NCBI RefSeq assembly: GCF_003429005.1
Contig: NZ_QVQV01000001.1
Span: 549,709 to 613,708, forward strand
Source: Paraburkholderia sp. DHOC27
Lineage (GTDB): Bacteria > Pseudomonadota > Gammaproteobacteria > Burkholderiales > Burkholderiaceae
DNA length: 64,000 nt
Reading direction: 5' to 3'
Shown here: positions 51,101 through 58,783 of the stretch, one piece after another
How positions within the stretch are numbered: the first letter of the stretch is position 1
Layout of the letters: each line of letters opens with the position of its first letter
Translations under genes and position numbers: made by a program
The notes under the pieces: generated by a model
What the model was told of the DNA's origin: nothing
Databases searched by the model: none
What the model saw: the letters and a program-made list of their open reading frames with translations, nothing else

Positions 51101-52096
51101 AAAGGCACGGTCAATCCGCTGATTCCCAAACCGGCGCTCGATCTGACCGCGAGCGCCCACGACATCGAACTGACCAATCTCACACCCTATTCGGCGAAGT
51201 ACGCGGGCTATCCGATCACCAAGGGCAAGCTCAACGTCGATCTGCACTACAAGCTGGATAACGACCAGTTGAGCGCGAACAATCACCTGTTCATCGACCA
51301 GCTCACGTTCGGGGACCACGTCGACAACAATACGGCTACCAAATTGCCGGTGCGTTTCGCGATTTCGCTGTTGAAGAATTCGAAGGGCGAGATCGACGTG
51401 AATATTCCGGTGTCCGGATCGCTGTCGAATCCGGAATTCAGCCTTGGCGGTTTAATCTGGCATGCGGTGCTGAACCTGCTGGAAAAGGCGGTGACCGCGC
51501 CGTTCACGCTGCTGGCCAACGCGTTTGGCGGCGGTGGTGAGGAGATGGGCTACGTTGAATTCGATCCGGGCTCGGCCAAGCTGTCAGATGCGGCGGACAA
51601 GAAGCTGGACACCATCGCCAAGGCGCTGACGGATAAGTCTTCGATTCGTATTGATCTGATCGGACGCGCCGATCCGGCCGTCGATACTCCGGCGTTGCGC
51701 ACGGCCTATGTCGATAAACTGGTGAAGCAGGAGAAGATCAAAGGCATGGTGGGCAATGGCGAGAGCATCGACCTCTCCACGGTGACGGTCGATCCGAACG
51801 AGTACGACAAGTACCTCACGAAAGCCTACAAGGATGCCGACTTCAAGAAGCCGCGCAACATCGTTGGCCTGACCAAGAGCGTGCCCGACGACGACATGAA
51901 GACCGCGCTCGCCGAGCATGCACCCGTCGACGAAGCGGCATTGCGTGATCTCGCGCAGCAGCGCGCGCAGAGCGTGCAGCAGTATTTCGATGGCAAGATC
52001 GACAGCAGTCGGGTGTTTATCGTCGCGCCGAAGGTTGATGCGCAAGGCATCAAGGACAAAGGCGCGACATCACGCGTGGATTTTGGCTTGAAGTGA
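48170..52096 (+). CDS. Giant AsmA-like DUF748 protein
   Basis: About 1308 residues. A short cytoplasmic N-terminus and one transmembrane helix (VVIGLLIFVVLFGLLGFFAAPPL, ~residues 29-51) anchor a long periplasmic part. The DUF748 repeats are AsmA-like beta-strand arrays (for example SVSNIRLENGQITFDDRL and QLVLQGGRVTYTDNFIKPNF). Two Ala/Pro/Ser-rich linkers interrupt it (around residues 355-400 and 840-915). The C-terminus contains GYVEFDPGSAKLSDAADKKLDTIAKAL, recalling the start of an OmpA-type domain. AsmA relatives move or sense phospholipids between membranes. The start ATG 48170 lies 207 bases into a longer open frame. Confidence 0.9.
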   Translation: MASVNKASFASSLQTVRGVAQAPRTRRVVIGLLIFVVLFGLLGFFAAPPLIRHIAEQQLSKQLDRPSTIGRIALNPYTLQLEADRIHIGERGGQGDFVDISRLIVKPSWSSLFRMAPVVDEVQIDSPRFTVVRYDAQRFNFTDLIDKFAKQPSKPNSKPTPFSVSNIRLENGQITFDDRLLGVKHVIDQWKLGIPFIATLPSKTDIFVEPLLRARIDGSPLAIDGKTKPFAASRESEVSLRFDGLDVPRLVSYSPQKLPVTVQAGKLSTDLKLNFIVSDDTPSLRVTGTVDLNDIDVLDENKQPFFAAHALHVAAATLEPLKSVYHFDEIRLDTPTVNLARDKDGVLSVERTFAAPPAAASGAAAPDKAQGTAQQTPAQAQAQSSASAPESASSATAAESKPPAPLDLAIKRFALNNGTVDVKDEAAARPVSLGLKDLAVSLADFSTLDKAPARYTVSTAFKDNTGSLDAAGSFGLVAKSADSKINLKTLALPAVQPYLDTMTAAQVTDGALSANTTLSANWAKSPPDIQVGATQLDLQSLKVAARGGKEPAVTLAQGHVDVNKVDVPGRTAAINGVDLTGLAINAQRMKDGSIDLAALAGPHQEAQQRTAIHAAKKAQEEGPPWHYTVGELSLKDATAKFTDNSTPRPVNLDISPLQLKVQNISDDLGKPLPVDLQATLNRKGTLGVKGDVTATPLKLALKVDANRLDAAAFEPYFGDKLNALIASALLNMNGDVVMAQQSKAVKASYHGNLAIVDVRMLDKVTSDSFAGWGSLALTNLKATYDEHGTDVDAARVTFTNFYGRVLLDPQGKLNLTDVVASGGGKQQSLTRSKSKTEPVPLTPGTAAETATPAVPASAGEAAVVPASGPAVASAAVPASTVTTAAASKPKAASAAAASGTAVTTAQTQPPASPMRLHFGQLVLQGGRVTYTDNFIKPNFTANLVAIQGTIGAFGTQSTTPAPVDVAAKLAANGPLSIKGTVNPLIPKPALDLTASAHDIELTNLTPYSAKYAGYPITKGKLNVDLHYKLDNDQLSANNHLFIDQLTFGDHVDNNTATKLPVRFAISLLKNSKGEIDVNIPVSGSLSNPEFSLGGLIWHAVLNLLEKAVTAPFTLLANAFGGGGEEMGYVEFDPGSAKLSDAADKKLDTIAKALTDKSSIRIDLIGRADPAVDTPALRTAYVDKLVKQEKIKGMVGNGESIDLSTVTVDPNEYDKYLTKAYKDADFKKPRNIVGLTKSVPDDDMKTALAEHAPVDEAALRDLAQQRAQSVQQYFDGKIDSSRVFIVAPKVDAQGIKDKGATSRVDFGLK

Positions 52097-52305
52097 AATG
52101 AGCCACCGGAATGTTACGCACGCGCGTGGCATTCCGGACGATTAGCGTCCCCCGGTCGTTTCCTGGGCGGCGCCTCGGACTTTTCCTCACTTGTCCCACA
52201 CATCTTCCGTTACTCCAGGAATCTTCCCATTCCGCGCTTATACACGCCTCTTCATACTGGCGACTTCTTACAGAATGAATGAATGCGCTTTGACGCAGGG
52301 AAGCA

Positions 52306-53376
52306 ATGAAATTTCAGCTAACGATTCTGGCGTGCGCGCTGGCTTTGGCCGGCTGCGCGAGCCAGGCCGCGCGTGACCGACTTGGCATCGAAGACCCAAC
52401 CGTCATCAAAACGGGCGTCGGCGCCAGCCAGGATATCGCTGCTGGCGCGGTCACGCCGCAATGGCTGAGCACATACGCGCCGATCACCAGTGGCGGTGAA
52501 GCGTTTGCATCACTGCAGCAGCGGCTCGACAAGCTGCCCGGCGACAAGAACGGCTACTTCCATGCCAAGGCGCAATGCTGGATCGACGCCGGCCAGGCAG
52601 AGTGGCATGCGCATGACCAGTGGGGCTTCGTTGAAGAGGCGATTGGCCAGGCGGCCATGCTCACGTTCGGTCTGGAGAACAACACGCAACTCTCCGCTGC
52701 CAACCCGGAATTGCGCACGGTATCAACGGTGCGTCCTGACTTGTGGAAGATCGTCAACGTGATCAAGAGCGATCCGGCCACGGCGCAGTGTCCAGAGGCA
52801 CAGCAGCCGCTTGCGTGTGCCGAAGTGGACTTGATGCTCGCCGGTCATCATGCGTGGACGCGCAACTTTTCCGCGGCCGAACAATCCATTCCGGGCATTC
52901 AGGACAAGCTGCGCAAGTCGGCAGAAGCGGCGTTGCAGTGCGCGCAGCCGAAGCAAACAGCGGCGCTACCCGCTTCGACGCCCGTGCATGCTCCGGCGCA
53001 GACCATCACGCTGCGAGCCGATTCGTCGTTCCGCTTCAACGGCGGCGATATTGCAGCGTTGCTGCCCAGCGGCCAGGAACAGCTCAATGCGGTGGTGACC
53101 GGTCTGCAAAAGGCGAAAAACATCACCCGCCTGAATATCAGCGGATACACGGACCGCCTTGGTAGCGACGACTACAACCAAAAGCTCTCGCTGCAACGCG
53201 CGGTGACCGTGCGCACCTATCTCATCAAGCGCGGTGTGACGTTGCCGATCAATGTATCGGGGCAAGGCAAAGCGAAGCCACTGGTAGCGTGCACGCAAAC
53301 CAACCGCGACGAACTGGTGAAGTGTCTCGCACCGAACCGGCGTGTCGAGATCGACTTCGTACGCGACGCCGACTAA
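52306..53376 (+). CDS. OmpA-domain lipoprotein
   Basis: 356 residues. Lipobox ALALAGC (Cys16). The unassigned N-terminal ~215 residues include paired Cys (FHAKAQCWIDAGQ, TAQCPEAQQPLACAEV). The C-terminal ~120 residues are an OmpA/MotB peptidoglycan-binding domain: FNGGDIAALLPSGQEQL, LNISGYTDRLGSDDYNQKLSLQRA and NRRVEIDF. It therefore links outer membrane and peptidoglycan. AGGGAAG ribosome site. Just upstream of the response regulator gene (27 bases), so co-expression is likely. Confidence 0.93.
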   Translation: MKFQLTILACALALAGCASQAARDRLGIEDPTVIKTGVGASQDIAAGAVTPQWLSTYAPITSGGEAFASLQQRLDKLPGDKNGYFHAKAQCWIDAGQAEWHAHDQWGFVEEAIGQAAMLTFGLENNTQLSAANPELRTVSTVRPDLWKIVNVIKSDPATAQCPEAQQPLACAEVDLMLAGHHAWTRNFSAAEQSIPGIQDKLRKSAEAALQCAQPKQTAALPASTPVHAPAQTITLRADSSFRFNGGDIAALLPSGQEQLNAVVTGLQKAKNITRLNISGYTDRLGSDDYNQKLSLQRAVTVRTYLIKRGVTLPINVSGQGKAKPLVACTQTNRDELVKCLAPNRRVEIDFVRDAD

Positions 53377-53403
53377 ACCGAACATCATTAGGAGGCCAAC
53401 TCA

Positions 53404-54039
53404 ATGGCAACTATTCTGATCGTGGATGACCATCCTGCGCTTCGACTGGTCATCAAGACACATCTGCTGCAATTGCTGGGCGTTACGGAGGTGATCGAAG
53501 CCGAGAACGGACAAGCCGCGATGGAGGCTGCGCGGCAGCATATGCCGGATCTCGCCATTCTCGATCTCGACATTCCACGGGTCAACGGCCTGGACGTCAT
53601 TCCGCGACTGAAAATGGCGCATCCGCAAATTCGTGTGCTCATTCTGTCTGGTCAGGATCCCTCCACCTTCGCGCCGCGTGCGATGCGTTCGGGTGCACAG
53701 GGGTTTGTCGGCAAGTCGCAGGAGATGAAGGAGATCATGCGCGGCGTGGAAGCGGTGCTGGCGGGTTACACCGTGTTCCCCATGTCGACGGGTGGAGCCG
53801 GTGTGGGAATGGCAACCGGCGCCGCCGATGAGGAGGAAAAGCTCAAGCAGTTATCGGACAAGGAGCTGATGATTCTGCAAATGCTTTCCAAAGGCATGTC
53901 CAACAAGGCGATTGGCGATGCCTTGTTCATCAGCGACAAAACCGTTAGTACGTACAAGAGCCGCATCCAGGAAAAACTGGGCCTGTCTTCCCTGGCCGCA
54001 CTGATCGAATTCGCGTCACTGCAAAAATTGATCGACTGA
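53404..54039 (+). CDS. Response regulator, NarL/BvgA type (receiver plus LuxR-type HTH)
   Basis: 211 residues. Receiver domain with acidic pocket VDDHPALR, phosphoacceptor Asp54 (AILDLDIPR) and Lys104 (FVGKSQ). The C-terminal LuxR/NarL HTH reads LSDKELMILQMLSKGMSNKAIGDALFISDKTVSTYKSRIQEKLG. All residues needed for phosphorylation and DNA binding are intact. A strong AGGAGG ribosome site starts it. It overlaps closely with the next gene, which encodes a kinase-like protein whose catalytic boxes are damaged. Architecture resembles Bordetella BvgA. Confidence 0.95.
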   Translation: MATILIVDDHPALRLVIKTHLLQLLGVTEVIEAENGQAAMEAARQHMPDLAILDLDIPRVNGLDVIPRLKMAHPQIRVLILSGQDPSTFAPRAMRSGAQGFVGKSQEMKEIMRGVEAVLAGYTVFPMSTGGAGVGMATGAADEEEKLKQLSDKELMILQMLSKGMSNKAIGDALFISDKTVSTYKSRIQEKLGLSSLAALIEFASLQKLID

Positions 54040-54051
54040 GTGACGTCTGGT

Positions 54052-55770
54052 ATGGAAATCCTGAGACTGGTTGGTATCTCAACCCCTGCGCACAGTTGCC
54101 TGCATCGCCCCAGTAAATCGACATATGGCGCAGCGATTCGCTGCGCAACGGCGATCGGCATCCTACTAGCGTTTGTTTTGCTGTGCATCGTTTCCGCTTA
54201 CGCCGACGCCGCGTCGCCAAACAGAGCGGACACTCGCTCGCAACGTGTGAGCGTCAGCCATCCCGCGGCCGCGGTGGCCGTCCACGATGCATCCATTGCA
54301 CAGAACAAGCAAGACCCGGCGATTGTTCACCAGGACGTCTTGGCAACGGACGCGCTGGGGCTCGCTTCGGGCAGCGAGAATGGCGTGCTGGGCGATGGGA
54401 TAGAGTCCGGGAAGGACCATGCCGCAACGACCTGGCATGCGTTACTAGCGGTTTTGTTCACGCTCGTCGTTCTGACCATCACGTCCTTGAGTGGGTGGTA
54501 CCGCGCCCGCTTCGCGCTCAAGCGCGCGGACGACAAGATGCGCGTTGTGGAGAGCGAATGGCAGCGGCGCTGTACTGCGGTTGAGATGAGAGAGCAGGCC
54601 GCGCAACTTCTCATTGCTTCGCGCGTGGCCACGGCGACCACTCAGGAACGTGATCGAATCTTCTCAACCATGCGGCACTTTGTTAGCGGTCCGCTTGCTG
54701 CCCTCGCAGGCTTGCTAGAGGCGCTCGATGGTGCCGCTTCGACTTCGGTTCACCGGTCTCTCGTTGGAAAGATCCAGACCGCTGTGCAGACATGCCTGCG
54801 CGCGCTCGAGGACATGCTGACGCCCTTGCCTGTGGAATCCCGCAGCATCGCTCTCGACGAGAATCTGATGGATGTGCGCGAGTTGATCGACGGCGTGGTT
54901 GCGCTGTTTTCTCCCGCTGCGGCCCAGAAAGGCCTGCATCTGAGCGTCAGCATTGATCGATCCGTTGCGTCGCGCGTGTTTGCAGATAGCGCACGGCTCG
55001 GCCAGATAGTTTTCCATCTGTTGAGTCACGCGATACGGACGAGCGAGGGTGGGTTGCTTACAGTTGCGGTGCGTGCAGAACCGCTGAATGCGGGTTCGCA
55101 GCGTATCGTCATCTGCGTGAGAGACGTTAGCGGGCAGGCGTCGTCGCTGGTTCAGCCCGAGCTGCCTTGGTCATCGTCGCCAGATGAAACAGCCGGCGAA
55201 TCGCATGACGACAACGGGTCCTTTGCCTTGTGTCAACGACTGGCACAGTGCATGGGTGGCGAACTCTCAATCAGTAGCGAGCGCGGTTTTGGAACGTGTG
55301 GGACTTTCAGCGCCCCATTTTCGGTTGAGCACGTGCATGAGGCCGAAGAGCCGCTCCAATCGGGTCACTCGCCAGTGCCTAAAGAAGCCGGGGCAGGTCA
55401 AGCGCAAACCAATTCCATAGAACCGCGGCCCGAACAGTTTGACCAGAACTATCTCGAAGCGTTGTCAGAAGAGGGCATTGACCTTCATACGTTCCTGTTT
55501 GGGTGGCGCCAGTCGATTAATGACGACCTCAGGCGGATGCGCGAAATGTGCGACCAACACGACGTCGTCGGTGTGCGCGCTGTGTTGCATAGATTGAGTG
55601 GCGCTGTCGGACTGGTTGGCGCACGCAGCTTGATGGAGTCGCTGCGCAGTTCCAGTGTCGCCCAATCAAAACCTGGAGCAGACGTCGTAAATGCGCTCAC
55701 GCGCCGCGTTCAATCTCTTGCCAATCAACTTGAGACAGCGATCGACACACAACGGAGCAACCTGCCATGA
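54052..55770 (+). CDS. Histidine-kinase-like protein with degenerate ATPase domain and intact HPt domain
   Basis: About 572 residues. Two transmembrane helices flank a ~90-residue periplasmic segment (IGILLAFVLLCIVSAYA and ALLAVLFTLVVLTITSLSGWY). A cytoplasmic helical segment leads to a dimerisation helix in which His209 remains (TMRHFVSGPLAAL versus TMSHEIRTPLNAI of BvgS) but the following acidic residue is Phe. The N-box reads HLLSHAIRTSEGG with His326 instead of Asn, and the G1 box DTGxGI is VRDVSGQAS. ATP binding is doubtful. The receiver domain of BvgS-type hybrids is absent. The C-terminal HPt domain keeps the phospho-accepting His513 (LHRLSGAVGLVGA). GTG 54040 is an alternative start. 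Confidence 0.85.
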   Translation: MEILRLVGISTPAHSCLHRPSKSTYGAAIRCATAIGILLAFVLLCIVSAYADAASPNRADTRSQRVSVSHPAAAVAVHDASIAQNKQDPAIVHQDVLATDALGLASGSENGVLGDGIESGKDHAATTWHALLAVLFTLVVLTITSLSGWYRARFALKRADDKMRVVESEWQRRCTAVEMREQAAQLLIASRVATATTQERDRIFSTMRHFVSGPLAALAGLLEALDGAASTSVHRSLVGKIQTAVQTCLRALEDMLTPLPVESRSIALDENLMDVRELIDGVVALFSPAAAQKGLHLSVSIDRSVASRVFADSARLGQIVFHLLSHAIRTSEGGLLTVAVRAEPLNAGSQRIVICVRDVSGQASSLVQPELPWSSSPDETAGESHDDNGSFALCQRLAQCMGGELSISSERGFGTCGTFSAPFSVEHVHEAEEPLQSGHSPVPKEAGAGQAQTNSIEPRPEQFDQNYLEALSEEGIDLHTFLFGWRQSINDDLRRMREMCDQHDVVGVRAVLHRLSGAVGLVGARSLMESLRSSSVAQSKPGADVVNALTRRVQSLANQLETAIDTQRSNLP

Positions 55771-57068
55771 GCCGACCGCTCGCATTGATCGAGGGCGACC
55801 TCACGATCCCACTGCCGCGTCCCTTCGACGGCCTGCCGCCGCCATTTGGTTCGCGTTATCGCGCATTGCGCGAGGCGGTGCATCGCGCTGTCAGCGAAAT
55901 CGCTGAACCGGCTCGGGCTCGGCGTTTTCCTCCGGGCGTGAAGCACGTGCTCTTCTACAAGGTGCCTCCGCAGCGCGTACAAGACAATGGCTTCGACGCG
56001 GCTATGGCAGAAGCGAAGCGCTATCTGGAAATGAGCAAGGCGCGCCCGCGGTCGTCACGATCCGATCATATTATGGCCGGCGCAATCTTTACGGGTTGCT
56101 CGATCGCGCTGACGTGGCTGCTGGTCACCTGTTCGATGAAGGACGCGGAAAAGCCGCGCGCGGCGGCTGTCAGCTCAGCAATCACGGCCTGGAAGGCCGA
56201 GCTAAATGCCGAAAAGCCGACGCCTGCGGTCGATGGTGGCACGCTTGCCAACCGGAAGAACGCTGATGCGCCGTCCATGCCGCAGATTGCATCTGCCGCG
56301 TCTGTCGAGTCCCTCGCTACCGCTGCGCCGAAGCATGAGCAGCCCGGAATGCCGACGCCGACCGCGATGGCTGCACAGCCTATCCCGGCAACGCCCTCCG
56401 CGTCTGAGACCGTTTCGGAGATCAAGTCGCGCAGTCTCGCCGTACCGAGCCAGACAACGCAGGTCGAGTCTGTTAAACCTGCCGCATCAAGCAAGGTCGT
56501 GCAAGCTGAACCGACGCGTCCTGCTGCGCCGGGTCTGGTTGAGTCGAGCCGTTCTCTCGAGCCGAATCGGGTTACGCAAGCTGCACAAACTGGTCCCGTC
56601 GCGAAGACGCAGGTTGTCGCTGCTGCGTCGCCGTCGTACGCCGTGTCGAAGCATGTTGCGCTCGCGTCTTCCGTTGTCTCGAAGCAGGTCGCATCGGCGA
56701 CCGCTCAAAGCGGAGGCAACCGCACGTCATCTGAATCTGCTGCGAAGACGCGCAAGGCCGTCCGCTTGTTCGACGATTCGCAAGTCGGCGAACGGAGTAC
56801 CTCGAATCGAGTTGCGAAGCTGACCACGAAGCAGCTTCCCGAGCGCTTGACACCGAGACATACGGCCGACGACGAAAGCGTGTCCCAGGACAAGGCTCCT
56901 AACGCTGACGCACCGTGGCTGAATTGGTCCGCTCCGCAAAATCGCGCGGTCCAAACAATGCGTGCGGCCGTGCCGCTGCCGGGCGACAACAGCTGGAACG
57001 ATCACATGACACAGCGTCGGATTACTGACGATCCGGACGCATTCCACGTCGATCGCAGCGGCCAATAG
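55767..57068 (+). CDS. Uncharacterised single-pass protein coupled to the HPt gene
   Basis: 433 residues. The start overlaps the previous stop (ATGA), so translation is coupled. Residues ~1-100 form a soluble cytoplasmic domain (FGSRYRALREAVHRAVSEIAEPARARRFPPGVKHVLFYKVPPQ) of no known family. One transmembrane helix (~103-122, AGAIFTGCSIALTWLLVT) follows, then a ~300-residue Ser/Ala/Pro/Thr-rich, likely disordered periplasmic region with repeated VxxAxP-like units, and a more ordered tail (PWLNWSAPQNRAVQTMR). It may be a membrane anchor or signalling partner of the regulator-HPt pair. Confidence 0.78.
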   Translation: MSRPLALIEGDLTIPLPRPFDGLPPPFGSRYRALREAVHRAVSEIAEPARARRFPPGVKHVLFYKVPPQRVQDNGFDAAMAEAKRYLEMSKARPRSSRSDHIMAGAIFTGCSIALTWLLVTCSMKDAEKPRAAAVSSAITAWKAELNAEKPTPAVDGGTLANRKNADAPSMPQIASAASVESLATAAPKHEQPGMPTPTAMAAQPIPATPSASETVSEIKSRSLAVPSQTTQVESVKPAASSKVVQAEPTRPAAPGLVESSRSLEPNRVTQAAQTGPVAKTQVVAAASPSYAVSKHVALASSVVSKQVASATAQSGGNRTSSESAAKTRKAVRLFDDSQVGERSTSNRVAKLTTKQLPERLTPRHTADDESVSQDKAPNADAPWLNWSAPQNRAVQTMRAAVPLPGDNSWNDHMTQRRITDDPDAFHVDRSGQ

Positions 57069-57156
57069 CCAACTCGTCAGATGCCTTACTTACACCCGCT
57101 GCCCAATATCTACTTGTGCTGCGGTGTAAGCAGGATGATCGACTAGACCGAAGACG

Positions 57157-57181
57157 CGCCCGTCACACACTGACGGGCGCG
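57157..57181 (+). terminator. Hairpin after the regulatory operon
   Basis: GCGCCCGTCA and TGACGGGCGC form a perfect 10-bp stem around a five-base loop. No T-run. An additional dyad (57090-57100 with 57122-57131) precedes it. Probably a terminator or 3' stability structure. Confidence 0.6.
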
Positions 57182-57259
57182 CACACATCTGCGCCGTGGA
57201 CGCAGTGCTCGACCGGTCTTGTTCAATCGTTCCAAATCAGACAATGTCTAAGTTCGTTT

Positions 57260-58633
57260 ATGTGCCACCACGCCCCACCGGTCTCAATCCCACCCACCAA
57301 CACCCCCTTGCCGCCGGAAAGCACGTCATCAGAAGCACGAGTCGACTCGCTGTTCGACTCGGCGCTGTGCGCGCACCGTGCCGGTGGGATTGTCGAGGCT
57401 GAAGCGGGTTACAGAATCGTGCTGGCCGCGAACGCCTGTCACGCGGAAGCCCACTACCTGCTCGGCCTGATCGAACAAAGCAGAGGCAACCTGTCCGAAG
57501 CGGAGGGTGGCCTGCGCCGCGCACTCGCTATCAGGCCCGACTTCCCCGAGGCACTCAACGCCTTGGGCGTCCTGCTTGACGATGTCCAACGCTTTAAAGA
57601 GGGCGAAGTCGCCTACCGTCGCGTGATGGCTCTGCTGCCTGCCTCCGCAACCGCTCAATACAATCTCGCCTTGCTCCTTCTCAGGTCAGGTCAGTATGCA
57701 GATGCCTGGAAGTACTATGAATCTCGCTACGATCCGAGCATTCGTTCAGGCGTAACGGCCTTACCGCGTCATCTGGCGTTTCCGCAATGGCAAGGAGAAC
57801 GTCTTGTCGGCAAGTCGATGGTGATCTGGGCGGACGAAGGCTACGGCGACCAGATCCAGTTCGCTCGCTATGTGCCACTGCTAAGGCAGCGTGGCGTCTC
57901 TCGTATCACGCTGGTTTGTGACGAGGCGCTCAAGCCCCTGCTAGAAACGGTAGACGGCGTGGACTGCGTCATTAGCGATCCTTTCGCGGTTCCTCCGCAC
58001 GACTACTGGTCGTTGTTTATGAGCTTGCCGCGCTACTTTGGCACGACGCTGGAAACCATACCGACCACCATCCCGTACGTGGTCCCGTTGCAAGAGAAAC
58101 TGGAACACTGGCAAAAAAAACTTCCCGTGGATGGCATACGAGTTGGGCTGGTATGGAAAGGTAATCCGCATCACGGGAACGATGTCCACCGATCTCTGCC
58201 ATCGCTCGCAACGCTAGCGCCGCTGTGGTCGATTCCAGGCATCACGTTCGTCAGCTTGCAGAAGTATCACGCGGGACAGGACGCGAGGCAGCCCCTTGCC
58301 GGACAGTACATCACTCCGCTCGGCGAGGAGATTCAAGACTTCGCAGACACAGCGGCTATCGTTGCGCAACTCGACCTCACGATCTGCGTGGATACAGCGG
58401 TGGCCCACGTTGCCGGCGCGCTTGGAAAGCCGTGCTGGGTTTTGCTTCCGTCGTTCCATACGGATTGGCGCTGGCTGACAGACCGAGCGGATTCACCCTG
58501 GTATCCCGAGACCATGCGTCTGTTTCGACAAACGCGCTTCAACGACTGGACGCCAGTGATCGAAGAAGTCACGCACGCATTGCAAGCATGGGCACTGACA
58601 CGTCCGCACCCGAACCGCTGCGCGACTAACTAG
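57260..58633 (+). CDS. TPR protein with C-terminal glycosyltransferase-like domain (second copy)
   Basis: About 457 residues from ATG 57260; the frame is open further upstream but the extra ~48 residues are not TPR-like. Residues ~25-160 carry three or four TPRs (AEAHYLLGLIEQSRGNLSEAEGGLRRAL, PEALNALGVLLDDVQRFKEGEVAYRRV). The C-terminal domain has VIWADEGYGDQIQFARYVPLL, RVGLVWKGNPHH and DLTICVDTAVAHVAGALGKPCWVLL, all aligned with the paralogue at 21404-23023. A sugar-transfer role is inferred from fold. Acceptor unknown. Confidence 0.85.
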   Translation: MCHHAPPVSIPPTNTPLPPESTSSEARVDSLFDSALCAHRAGGIVEAEAGYRIVLAANACHAEAHYLLGLIEQSRGNLSEAEGGLRRALAIRPDFPEALNALGVLLDDVQRFKEGEVAYRRVMALLPASATAQYNLALLLLRSGQYADAWKYYESRYDPSIRSGVTALPRHLAFPQWQGERLVGKSMVIWADEGYGDQIQFARYVPLLRQRGVSRITLVCDEALKPLLETVDGVDCVISDPFAVPPHDYWSLFMSLPRYFGTTLETIPTTIPYVVPLQEKLEHWQKKLPVDGIRVGLVWKGNPHHGNDVHRSLPSLATLAPLWSIPGITFVSLQKYHAGQDARQPLAGQYITPLGEEIQDFADTAAIVAQLDLTICVDTAVAHVAGALGKPCWVLLPSFHTDWRWLTDRADSPWYPETMRLFRQTRFNDWTPVIEEVTHALQAWALTRPHPNRCATN

Positions 58634-58681
58634 CCCGCAGCGTCCGAAACGCAAACTAAAAAAGCGCGAAAAACACGAAAA

Positions 58682-58706
58682 AAAAGCCCGACAAAGTCGG
58701 GCTTTT
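58682..58706. terminator. Bidirectional terminator
   Basis: AAAAGCCCGAC and GTCGGGCTTTT form a perfect stem with an AAA loop, flanked by A-tract and T-tract. It serves both the TPR-GT gene (+) and acnA (-). Confidence 0.95.
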
Positions 58707-58783
58707 CAAATGAGCTGCGTCATTTCCACAACGACGCAGCACCTGCAAAAACACCTTCGTTCAGCTCAACGCCACAAACGAAA

